A DNA stretch of 64,000 bases from Ophiosphaerella korrae (lineage: Eukaryota > Ascomycota > Dothideomycetes > Pleosporales > Phaeosphaeriaceae). Below the pieces are notes generated by a model, which saw nothing but the letters and a program-made list of their open reading frames with translations, did no database searches and was not told the origin of the DNA. The position numbers were made by a program, and so were the translations under genes. Location: NCBI GenBank assembly GCA_028456385.1, contig JALNQF010000026.1, forward strand, positions 310,001 through 374,000, in the 5' to 3' direction. Of the stretch, positions 32,329 through 43,068 are shown one piece after another; the stretch's first letter is position 1, and each line of letters begins with the position of its first letter.

Positions 32329-33666
32329 ATGCGTCTCAATACTATTTTATTCCTTCTGTCTCTCCTCACACCTCTCAACTTAGCGCGCACATGGGTCCCA
32401 AGTGACAGATGCCCGTCTATCATCACATCCATCGTAGATGAGGATTTCTGCAAAGATGGCGTTGACGGACACTATTGCACTGAAGAACCGCAATTCCTCA
32501 CAATGAACACGATACACACTGCACTTTTAACTTGTCCTAATATCACAGGACTGGATTTATACATCCATCCAGGGAGTCGTGGAGCCGATTTAAATTCCGA
32601 CTTTCTTTTCAACCCTAACGGTGGGAAAGCGTATCCGACTTTAAAGAGTCTGCGAATGAGGAACTACGAGTTCGAGAAGGTCGTATCGCGTCGAGAGTCA
32701 TGGCACATTCCCCAAATGAGAGGCTATGATATTCAAGCTGGCTGGAGTTCGCAATTCGAATATATGACAGAGCTGGCGGATATGTGGTATGTATGGGTCA
32801 CCGCAGGGCACTGGAAGGCATGGGCGCAGTGGTTAGTTTCAGGCCAGACAGAAAAGACCAACTTGGATCTATGGATCGATGCTATGGACTGGTCGCAGAT
32901 TGAAGAGTTGGAAATTGAACCAGTCGAGGGTAACGTGTTGAAAACCCTTCCCGGAAAGCTCCCCGCACTGCGAAAGCTGGAAACAACAAATCTATCGTTC
33001 GTTGAAGCACTAAATAACAACACGCTCACGCACCTCTCTTGGGTCGGGAACTCAGATGCTAAAACCTTACCGTCTATTCTCCGGCACCAGGGTGCATCTC
33101 TACAAAGCCTAGAGTTCAGATGCGACGAACTATCGTGTCCAACCTTCACGCCCAACTTCAACCTCAGCACCATCCAAAACATGGCATACAATCTCAATCG
33201 CCTCGCCATTAATGTCGCCCGAAACGGAGCCTGGCCTTTTGAAACCCTCCGAACCGTCGCCCAACTCCCACATCTCCGCTCCGCAGACCTATACCTCAAC
33301 ATCCAATCACGTTGCGCACAACAACGAGGAACGGGCTACCCCAGCTACCTAATCAAGAACCGCTGCGACGGTGAAGATCAGTTCCAACGACCATTCGTCA
33401 ATAAGCAAGCCGCTGAAGAACTATTCAGTTACATGCGCAAGCACAGCCACGATGGTCAGCTCACGAATGTAACATTCTGGGTAGGTGATTGGGCTGTTCC
33501 ATGGGACGGGCCTTCGTACGACCCGCCTTGGGCGGAGGGCAGACGATCGAAGGTAGTTTGCATGGCGGAGGGTAAAGGAGAAGTTGACAAGCGGTGTGTA
33601 GTTAAGAATGGGGATATGTACTGGGAGCATCAATTTCCCGTGCATGAGGTTGAGATGTGGGATTAG
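32329..33666 (+). CDS. secreted protein of unknown function, leucine-repeat-like
   Basis: Single-exon frame of 445 residues from ATG 32329. The N-terminus MRLNTILFLLSLLTPLNLA is a convincing signal peptide. The mature part has irregular leucine-rich segments typical of degenerate LRR/F-box-like repeats: NITGLDLYIHPG, TLKSLRMRNYEF, QIEELEIEPVEG, ALRKLETTNLSF, SLQSLEFRCDEL and HLRSADLYLN. Several N-x-S/T sites suit an extracellular protein, and cysteines occur near both ends. There is no F-box, GPI signal or catalytic motif. Such proteins occur in many plant-associated and saprobic ascomycetes with no known role. Confidence 0.7.
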   Translation: MRLNTILFLLSLLTPLNLARTWVPSDRCPSIITSIVDEDFCKDGVDGHYCTEEPQFLTMNTIHTALLTCPNITGLDLYIHPGSRGADLNSDFLFNPNGGKAYPTLKSLRMRNYEFEKVVSRRESWHIPQMRGYDIQAGWSSQFEYMTELADMWYVWVTAGHWKAWAQWLVSGQTEKTNLDLWIDAMDWSQIEELEIEPVEGNVLKTLPGKLPALRKLETTNLSFVEALNNNTLTHLSWVGNSDAKTLPSILRHQGASLQSLEFRCDELSCPTFTPNFNLSTIQNMAYNLNRLAINVARNGAWPFETLRTVAQLPHLRSADLYLNIQSRCAQQRGTGYPSYLIKNRCDGEDQFQRPFVNKQAAEELFSYMRKHSHDGQLTNVTFWVGDWAVPWDGPSYDPPWAEGRRSKVVCMAEGKGEVDKRCVVKNGDMYWEHQFPVHEVEMWD

Positions 33667-34689
33667 CGCGTCTCAGGCTGAGGGATGAGAGTTTTTACGC
33701 TTCTGAAATGTATGGAATGCGTGTTTTGGGGTACCTGGGTAGACAAGCGATTAGGTGGGGATGTGTGTGATGGTTTAGTCGCGCAACTTAGAAAATGGAC
33801 AAAATCGACATGTTGCCTATAATCATCAGTAGTAAGGTATGAGCTAGCCGGCTGGTTCTTACTAGTGTCCCTGACCGCTTCACTTCTATTCTAAATTCGC
33901 CTTATCTATCTCTTCTAAGGTTCTCATCATGCGAATACCTCTGAGTGTAGAAGCTTTAAATAAGCGCTGCTGATACCAAAGAGTTTCTTGACTAGCCTTG
34001 AAGTTGTCGCTTTCTAACATAAATTTTCACGTGTGATTTTTAACCCTCCCTGCCCTACCTAAAGTCCTTCTAACACTTAGTTAGTATTAGTTACAGTTAG
34101 TAATTATTAAAATTTACTTCTACATTTTAACTTAGAACAATAATATAATTCTCGATTAGAAGGATAGTAAATATTGTAATATTAGTAGTATACGTCAATA
34201 TTCCGCCCTGCTTGAATCCACACATTTTCAAATCAGGAGACAGCTGCAACGCTATTGCACTGGTTCACCAGGTATTGAAAATTTTCAACACGAGGAAGAG
34301 CGGTTTTTTAGCGTGTATTGCCTGTTGTTAATATAACATGTATGATGAATCTCTCAAATCTAATCACTCTATCTCATGTCCTTCGTGTTTGGGGGTTGTC
34401 TTTGTGAGATATTCTGCGCTTCACTGGTTTGGATCTAGATATTGTCAGGGTTTAGCCTGAGACACGTTGTGTGCAAAGAACCTGTATTTGAATTATAAAA
34501 CATCGATAGAAACAGCTTGACTACCAGGTAATGTGTTTCCTCTATACAGTGAGTGACTCGCGCGCATGAAACCTTGTAGGACCATGCTACGAATTTTGAG
34601 GTTCACCGGACATCTGGGATATTAGAATTTGTACAATATATAGCGATTACATCCGCCATCAATTCACTCCATATTTTCATTGGCAATGG
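33667..34689. other. intergenic region with a TpA-rich segment at about 34020-34210
   Basis: No gene is visible. From about 34060 to 34200 the sequence becomes markedly TA-rich (TTAGTTAGTATTAG and similar), resembling the RIP-altered DNA of the right end. It may be a small repeat remnant, but no terminal repeat could be defined. Confidence 0.35.
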
Positions 34690-35690
34690 CAACATCATTG
34701 GGTATGGGATCTTCGAAGCAAGAGACGAAGACCATGTTCCTTGGATAGCATTGTCCTACGCTTGAAAAGTGAGCATGATTTGGAAGACTGTGATTTGAAA
34801 CAGTACACATGAACTCACAGTGCGTTCAAATCTTTATCAAACCTTCTCGCATATTCGTCATCCTGTTATGACAAGTAACATTTGGGTCGATACCATTCGT
34901 ATCGACCAGAACGACGTTTTTGTGCATAATCACAAGGTCTCCCAGATAATAAGAGTTATACTCAAGCGAAGAAGGTAATCATATGGCTTGTTATTAGCAA
35001 CTACGCAGCGGTGGCTGCAAGCTTGATCACCCGCGTTGCAAGTCTTCCACCGCATGACCTAGATCAATATACAGAGTCGAAAGAACTCCGTCATATCAGC
35101 AGAGAAGACTTTGGGACTTTCAAACACTATTTGAGTTCCACCTGGTTTGAAAGAATTTAGATACCGCAAGAGTTAATTCTGGGCCTGCAAAAGGGCGGAC
35201 CTTTTGCTACCGAGGTGCTGTCTGGACTATACCCAGTTACCTGAATGGATCTGGTCCGTTGCTGCCAGTGGACGAAGAACCACCGCATAACGCTTTCTAA
35301 TTACAAAACTAATCAGTTGAATACTTCTCACATCGCAAATACATTGCCTCTTCTGCAAAATGTTAGGACAGTGAGGTTTGTTCATGATATGGCGGACAAA
35401 TCGTACTCGGATCATCAAACTGAAAGTGATTGGCCGCGATGGCTGGTGGCAAATTTCCAAATGTTCGTGACAAAAAGTGTGCTGACCCGCGCGACAAGAT
35501 CTTTGCTATGTACGGGCTGTGCTGTATCGTGCCCCAGCCTTCACCAGATTATACATTGGAGACATCTGAGTTGCATCGAAGATTTGCAGTCGAAGTGGGT
35601 TGGCAACCAAACATCTGTTCGTGAAAGCCAGAATGAAGGTCAATTGGAAGAGGACGGTCCGGGAGTGGATTGGCGACGACTGAGATAATG
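34690..35690 (+). pseudogene. decayed HET-domain (heterokaryon incompatibility) gene
   Basis: Reading across several frames recovers the ordered HET motifs. Near 34697 comes YGIFEARDEDHVPWIALSYA, immediately followed by TGA where the family has W-G. Near 34870 comes NIWVDTIRIDQND, equivalent to the LWIDAICINQND motif. Near 35125 comes SSTWFERI-stop-IPQELILG, where TAG stands in place of the conserved Trp of RxWVxQE. At 35488-35600 comes ADPRDKIFAMYGLCC with a PDYTLE segment. Both nonsense codons are explained by G-to-A changes of TGG, as produced by RIP. HET domains trigger cell death on encountering non-self. The gene is plainly inactive, and its C-terminal half was not found downstream. Confidence 0.7.
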
Positions 35691-36840
35691 AAGTCCAAGC
35701 TGAGGCGAGGTCACCCAATTCGGGAGTGACTCTTTGAAAGCTTCGTTTAGACGTTGATCGCAAGTGTCAACTTACCAGGCCTGGCTGCAGATTGAAATGA
35801 TTCGATTATTCCCTTCGCGCTGATATGATCGTAAAAGGGTGTAATTGAGTGACAATTTTGGAGTTCATATACTCATGTAGGGGAGTACGTCGGTTTGTGC
35901 ATAGGTATTCAACAGCGGGCGCGTTATTCTGGCGAGAACGGTGGGTGTTTACTGCGCCTTGGGAGTTTACGAGTTGTAACGTACTGAAAAATGGAGCGCA
36001 TCAGAAACGGAGTGGACTGTAATTGAGAAGACCCAAAATCTCAGCTCATGTTTGACGGTAAACTTCTTGTAGCTTGTAGTGAGACCGTCTTGTTGTGCAG
36101 GTATCGCTAGTTACCGATATCCAACCAGCAGGCTTCGCAACGACGATTGAGAGCGATAAACGTTTGCCGATCGCCTATAGATGACCATGAACCTTCCTTT
36201 CTGGAGTGAACCTAGCTGCAGCCAAGAACGGACTTCCGAAGAAACTCCGGATAGCCTTTGCCTTTGTCCTAGACTTCCTCCGTACACCACCCACAGCCCC
36301 GCCCTTTGGTTCATCTACAGTGGTCTATCCTACAAGTAGCTCACCTATCAGGTCCAAGCTCATCAAAGTAGCGTTGCATCTTAGGGTGCATCTTCCGTCA
36401 TGCGATCTGTTCCCCCTCGTTCCTCAGGCGTTCAAGCTCGTTGTGGATCCCATCTTGGGCACTTGGCATATCTATCTTGGCATACAGGGTATAGGCACAT
36501 CGGTTTCAATCCATTTGTAAACTTGGGCCAATCAGTAAACCTGTATGGCAAAAGTCCGAATTTTCTATTGGCTGAATTGTCGACAGGGATTCAAGTCAAC
36601 GTGAGGAGAAACTGTCCTCCATTTCGCATTGATATCGGAGCTAACTTGCGGGTATCTGAATGGAGGAAGAAGCGATGTCGGAATGGTAAACTTGTGTAGA
36701 TTGTTTCCGAACGGAAAGAAGATGCGGCAGTGACAATCTAGGTTAAAGATGGCAACTGCCGTTATACTTGATGCCTATCGAAGTACCGGCCATAGTCTAC
36801 CGCTTGTTCCCTAACTTTAATGATCAGTCTTCCTTCAGTT
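35691..36840. other. spacer after the HET remnant, nothing recognised
   Basis: Open frames of up to 104 codons occur without recognisable domains. This is where the C-terminal part of a HET protein would be expected, but no motif could be found. Confidence 0.35.
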
Positions 36841-38267
36841 ATGGCGAAGCATACGTCTCTACTTACGTGTGGTCTAGCTCTGGCGGTTTCCTTCTCAAGC
36901 GCAAGTGTCGTATCTCGCCAGAGCAACGACACTTCTTCCCTTGACGCGATATCAAACTACGTGGATTCCATCTATAATGACTTGTGGAACATCAGCAAAA
37001 CAATTCATGATAACCCCGAATTAGGATTCAAAGAATTCAAAGCACATGATCTGCTCACATCCTTCATGCAAGCGCAGGGCGGATGGAATGTCACCAAGTC
37101 TTTGTATGATATCAGTACCAGCTTCTCTGCCGTCTTCGAGGGATCGAGCGATGGGCCCGTTGTCAGCTTCAATTCCGAATATGGTAAGTTGGCAGTCCAC
37201 TTGCCAAGAGCGATCCTACTGACTTCTATAAAGATGCTTTACCGAAACTCGGTCACGCTTGCGGACACAATCTTATCGCAACAGTCGGACTCACGGGTGC
37301 ACTTGCTACAGCTAAAATTATGAAAGAGCAAGGCTTACCAGGCAAAGTTATCCTTTTCGGAACTCCGGCAGAAGAGAGTTTAGGTGGAAAAGTCGATATG
37401 TTGGAGGCAGGCGTATTTGACGACTATAAAATCGACATCAGTTTAATTGCTCACCCTACAAATGGCCCGGACTCACCATATATGCGAACATTTTCTACAA
37501 GTCGTTTGGATTTAGAGTATTATGGCAAAACGGCACACGCTTCAGCTGCACCCTACGAGGGTATCAATGCTCAAGATGCTATGGTATTAGCGTACAATGC
37601 CATCGGCTTGCTACGACAACAGTCAAAAAGGACCGACCAAGTTCATGGCATTATTACTTCAGGCGGCACATCCATTAATGTCATTCCCGAACTCTCAAGT
37701 GCCTCTTTTCAGATCCGTGCCACAGATGATACTGATCTAGACTCTTGGACCAAGCGCATACTAAAATGCTTCGACGCTGGCGCTGTAGCCACAGGCGCAA
37801 AGCTCAATCTTACCATGCGCGATAACAGCTATAGCGCCATGATTTCTAACGACATACTCGCTGCTTCTTGGTCAAAGTACTTCAAGTTACTGGGCGGCAA
37901 AGTGCCAGAACCGTCACTCGACAGAATCAAGGAGCAAGGTGGAAGTACTGACCAGGGAAATATAAGCAAGAAGTTCCCATCAATTCAGCCTTATTTTCAG
38001 ATTTACAATGAGAATGGCAGCGTGCCGAGTGGTGGACCGCACACGGCGCCATTTGAGGTTGCAGCGGGAAGTAAGAAGTCATTTGAAAAGGCGCTGATGA
38101 CTGCGAAGGGGTTAGCTGGTGTGGCAGTGGATGTATTGAAAGTAGAGGGTATGTTGGATGCTGCCAAGAAAGAACTAGAGGGTCTCGATCAAGGGAGGAG
38201 AAGGAGGGGTTTGGGAAGGGAGATAAGTTTAGTGCGGCCTTCGATGGATGACTTGCACTTTCATTAA
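36841..38267 (+). CDS. secreted M20-family peptidase/amidohydrolase, one intron
   Basis: Encoded by join(36841..37183, 37234..38267), 458 residues. The start at 36841 places a signal peptide (MAKHTSLLTCGLALAVSFSSA) at the very N-terminus; an in-frame ATG at 36820 would add seven residues. The 50-nt intron (GTAAGT to AAAG) restores NSEYDALPKLGHACGHN, the M20D metal-binding region with Asp and His-Ala-Cys-Gly-His. Further motifs are TPAEESLGGK (metal-ligand Glu pair), FYGKTAHASAAPYEG-like dimerisation sequence, GGTSINVIPE and SGGPHTAPFE with the late His ligand. M20D enzymes cleave amide bonds of small N-acyl or dipeptide substrates. The enzyme is probably secreted or vacuolar. The extended Arg-rich tail is unusual. 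Confidence 0.88.
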
Positions 38268-38607
38268 GGGTAAATTCCAGCATGACTACCGACACGTACT
38301 CCAAGCCTGGTAACTGGTGTTATAGGTGAATAACATAATCTAAAATTAAAGCACCATCATCACTTATGGTCATAGTATGCTTCCGTCTAACTACTTCCAT
38401 TTTATTAATTATAGAAGCAACTAGCATTCTCTCTCTTCCTTGTATATTGCGTAATAGGTATAGTAAATATAGATTGTACTGGTAATTAGAGCTGGGGTAG
38501 TATTATGTTTAGGTTAAAAGGTTCCTTTTATAAGGGTACTTGAAATCTGAAAAGTTGGTTCTTAGTAGACTGACTGATGCACGTCAGGCGATTGGCTAGG
38601 CATTTAG
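38268..38607. other. AT-rich spacer, nothing recognised
   Basis: Short AT-rich interval between the peptidase and the TPR-CHAT gene. No element borders were visible. Confidence 0.35.
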
Positions 38608-41600
38608 ATGACGAAGCAGCAGCCAAGATCGCGGGGGAACTGTACCTACTCAAACATGTCGCTCTCCGAAAGGACCACAACAATGACTGACCGCGCAGAG
38701 TTAATGCGAGATATAGCTCTGAAGGTAAGATCATCTTATCTTCAGAGGAGATGCCGAGGATATCGGCTATCCGGAGGATCCAAATCTCCGGATTCAGAGT
38801 ATATAGACCGAGATTTGTATCTACCTACACTTAGACAGGAGTTGATCAACTCATTCAATACAATCAATTATTCTGTAGTTTTTTATCCACAACAACCACC
38901 AAATCAGATACTAGCCGATTAGAGATGCATTACAACCTCGGTGTTCAGCTCTACAAGGTGTATGTCTTAACTAAGAATTCTGATAACTTAAGCGAGGCGA
39001 TCCGCGTCGCCCGAGAAACTGTTCACGTGAAACCAGAAAAGCAGGAAGACGTTGCGTATTGGAGTATTCATCTTACAGACCAGCTGTATACCAGATACCT
39101 GATCATAGGAAAGATATGTGATCTTGAGGAAGCAATTAGAACTACGCAAAACGCGATTGAAGCTTCCATTCCAGGTGCAAATCGAGCCAGACTTCAAGGT
39201 ATGCTAGGAGATTTCGCCAACGAGAGAGTAATGAGAACATCTGAAAAAATTAATCTCAATGGGGCTATCATTCTTGCTCGCAATTTGTCGCGCGACGCTC
39301 CCTCTGTACACAGAGGCGAGAGATTGACGCAACTCTCAAGATTTCTCGATGGCAAGTATTCAAGAACAGGGAATATGAGTTGTTTAGACGAAGCCATTCA
39401 AGCTGTACAAGAGGCTGTGAATGAATTGGAAAGTGACTTTCCACTCGAGGTAGAATGGTTGAGTGTTCCTGGAAGTCTACTCAGTGACAGGTACGCACGA
39501 GTTGGAGTGATGACTGATTTGAACGATACTTTTCATTTTACTCGAAGGGTTTTAGAAGCCTCAAGAATGCGAGATGAAGGATGGATACAATTCTCGAATA
39601 ACTATGGAGTTGCACTTGGCGAACGATACATACGAAAAAGACAGTTGATCTTGAAGAAGGAATCAAGGTCACAACGGCTGCCTTAGCTGGTATTAGATAT
39701 ATAATTCACTTCCAGGATACCGTGTTCGTACAGCACTCTCTGCCAACCTAGGAAGATATCTTGGTTGGCAGTACGAAAGATCAACCCAGCTCAAGCACCC
39801 TGAAGACGCAATAAAAGCTCATAGAAGAGCTACTGAGCCTTTCCCAGGAGGTAAAGAACTTTTGGTCGTATTGGAAGACTAGGAAATCTGGGCAACCTAC
39901 TCGGTATGCGATTTAGACAGCTCGGCGAAATGCGAGACATCGAAGAAGCTATCGGTATTACCCAAGAAGGAATGCATATTCCAAAAGACGGGCATCCGGA
40001 CCGTGCGCAATTACCACAAGTCCTCGGAGAATTACTGGAAGACAGATTTACCAAATCGCAAGCAATTACAGATTTTGAAGAAGCCAATTCTTGTTATCGA
40101 TCAGCACTATATCAGCAGAATTCGCCCACCATATATCGGATTCTAGCAGGAAAAGACACGCTAGAATGTGCTGCATTTACTTCGAATTGGAAGCTAGCCT
40201 ATGAAGATTCAAAAGTAGCTGTTCAACTCATCCCGAAATTGACAGCACGCTCTTTAGAACAGACAAACAAGCAGCACATCCTAGGATATATAGTCAATTT
40301 AGCTTGCAGCGCGGCAGCTGTAGAATTGCAAGCAAATAATTCCCCCGCCGCTGCTCTCTGTTTACTTGAGTTGGGCCGAGGTGTTCTCGCTGCCTCTGTG
40401 GATGAAATGCGGGCGGACTTGTTGGATGTACAGGAAAAGCAACCCGACCTAGCGGAGCGGTTTGTAAGGCTTTGGGAAGAGCTAGAGCACTCTGGCCACC
40501 AGTCTTCTATACCCAGAATTGGCATTGGTGACTCCGCGATGCAAGCCCGCGCAACCCGGCGTTATGCCATCAGTACTGAGCTTGATGAAGTGATAGCTAA
40601 TATTCGCGACATCCCTGACTTTCAGAGATTTCTACTTCCTCCACAGGAGGATGAAATGCGAGAAGCTGCAAAATATGGCCTTATCGCAGTTATCAATGTA
40701 AGTGTGTATCGATGCGATGTTCTGTTGGTAGAGCACTCTCAGATACGTTGCATATGTCTACTGAATCTGAAACTGGATGATACAAAGCAAAAAGCAATTA
40801 GAGCCGACTTCCGGGGCATAAAAGTCCTTGCATGACTTTGGTATAGCATAGCGAAACCAACATTAGATGCTCTCGGTTTCACCGCCACCCCATCGAAGGG
40901 CTCGTGGCCACGTATCTGGTGGATTCCAACTGGTCTCCTTAGCAGATTTCCACTTCATGCTGCAGGAAATCATGCCCAAGGGCCACCCGAAACAGTTCTT
41001 GAGAGAGCTTTATCGTCCTATGTTCATCCATAAAAGCAATCATCCGAGGCCGGCGGAACCGTGTAACTAGAGAAGGTACCGCGAGAAATATAAGCCAGGC
41101 ACTTCTAATTGCAATGAACGAAACACCGGGCCATTCGCGGCTTCGTTTTGCGACCAAGGAGGCTGAAATGCTGACACCTATATGCGAATCTATGGGTTAT
41201 TGTCTAATCTCTACCAAAAACCGCAAACAAGAAGTCACAGCTCATTTGCCGGAATGCAGAATATTCCATTTCGCTGGCCACGGTTATACAGATCCTGATA
41301 ACCCATTGCAAAGCTCCTTGCTTTTAGAAGACTCCCAAGGCGACTGTTTCACAGGATCCGCCTTATCAGATCTAAACCTTAAATCTCGGTCACCATTCCT
41401 AGCGTATATCTCTGCTTGCGGTACTGGCGAGATAAAAGAGGAGAAGTTTTTTGATAAGAGTATTCATCTTATCGATGCTTTCCAACTAGCTGGCTTTAGA
41501 CATGTCATTGGCACTCTATGGGAGGTCAATAATGATATTTGCGCTGATGTGGCTAGAATAACATATGAGACGATGAAGGATGGAGGCATTACTGACGATG

Positions 41601-41860
41601 CAGTGTTTGGTGGACTACATACCGCCACTCTTAAGGTCCTGGACCGCTAGTTGAATTCAAATAATATTGGTAATAGTGAAAGATGTACTGTGCACACACG
41701 GTGCTTATCACATGGCCAGACCCAAAAGAAAGTTAGTGGTAACTTAGACGAAGCCGTTCAGAAGTTGGAGAGAAAATGGGTTGTAGATAACTCTAACAAT
41801 AAGGGGGATGGGAATGAAGCGTCGCTGTTGTGGGTTCCATATGTGCACTTTGGTATCTAG
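38608..41860 (+). pseudogene. TPR-CHAT protease gene with multiple frameshifts and two nonsense codons
   Basis: Tetratricopeptide-like units recur at about 45-residue spacing, each with a (D/N)LxEAI motif: DNLSEAI, CDLEEAI, SCLDEAI, HPEDAI, RDIEEAI and others. A C-terminal CHAT domain (caspase-like, separase-related peptidase fold) follows, with WWIPTGLLSRFPLHAAG, the His motif FHFAGHGYTDPDNP and the Cys motif YISACGTGE, then HVIGTLWEVND-like and the final WVPYVHFGI. The frame loses one base near 39638 (A5), 39690-39711, 39857 (T4) and 41031 (A4). It carries in-frame TGA at 40833-40835 (before LWYSIAKP) and TAG at 41648-41650, both likely from TGG. The His-Cys dyad itself is intact. The gene start is uncertain. 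Confidence 0.8.
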
Positions 41861-43068
41861 ACTCGGAAGGCTAGTAGATATGAACCATTTATACCTAAGA
41901 ATATTTACCTCCAGATGAAAAGCTCATTATGAGCCTACCCTTCTTAGGTTTCATAACTTTCCAATAATTATCATAGCATGTCTTTGATGTGAGTGCGAAC
42001 GCAAAAATTGAGCGCAGTACCGTATCCAAACGTATAAACTATAACTATTCAGAAGTTTTTATGATAAAATATACCATCCCGTAGCTATAAAACATAGATC
42101 TTTTTAAGCTATGTGGAGGACGCACCCGAACGACAGAAAGTCTATCTTTGATCAAGAGATAGGCGTCCAGAGCAATAGATCCGATGCTAGGGTCGCTCAA
42201 AACGGTGAAATGACTAGTTTGCTATTCATGCCAATTAAGTGTCAAAGCTCTAGAACGTAGCTTACCAGGTGATTTGACAAGCTAAAATGAGGCTACGGTG
42301 TATTCTAGAGAAGTGGAGAGAGGGAGCTGAGCAAAACTCTTCGAATGAGGAGGCTCTCTATATACATCTCTCGTTAAGTAGCAAGTTCTGCCACTAGATT
42401 ACATGTAGGCTTGAGATGCAAGCTGCGGGTTCGATGTTTTGGAGGATTAGAAATGCGATACGTTAATATTTTTATTTTAATATTTTTAGCCGCCGACGAA
42501 CCGATAGGAGGTAAGACACGGGACCAATTGACTTCGGGTGGGGCGTCAGGATTAACAACTATAAAATTTATATTCGGGAATAATAGTGAATATATTTGAT
42601 TGGAACGCCATTGTCGCCCAATAATTGTAACAGAGCGACGTGAGTCAGAGTTATTCGGAGTTACGCTTCTGGTTTTATACCTTTCTATTTTCTATATAAC
42701 TGGAGTCTGGTTAACTTCCCATAGCAATACCTAGAAAATACAATCTCTCCCTTCCCTAAATAGCCAATGATGGAGGGGTGCATTGCTCGCACGAATCGCA
42801 CAAAGCAGCTATTTTCCTATTAGTATGCACCTACGATTACTTCAGTTGCACAAGACAATTATTTCTGTGTCGGTAGATAGAATAATTGCTACGCCTAATA
42901 TAGAATCATGTGTATGTAGTGCAAAATTGTGCAGACCAGGAATTGATCATATTGGAGTCAATATGAATGCCAGGACCAGATAGGCGATATATTATGTGTA
43001 TTGACTGTTTAAGCATTGAGCATGTAACATGTTACGGTTAAGATAAGATTGTGGCCAGCGATGTCATT
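41861..43068. other. AT-rich intergenic region, nothing recognised
   Basis: Moderately AT-rich, with several short open frames and no domains. The segment around 42440-42660 mixes AT-rich and GC-rich blocks but no terminal repeats could be matched. Confidence 0.4.

Noticed and set aside
27848..33666. A secondary-metabolite cluster around the MFS transporter, reductase and nearby regulators.
   Set aside because: No polyketide synthase, peptide synthetase, terpene cyclase or other backbone enzyme is present in the window.
39690..39716. An intron in the CHAT gene that would repair one frameshift.
   Set aside because: The only GT-AG pair that restores the frame is 26 nt long, well below the 45-60 nt seen in other introns of this window.
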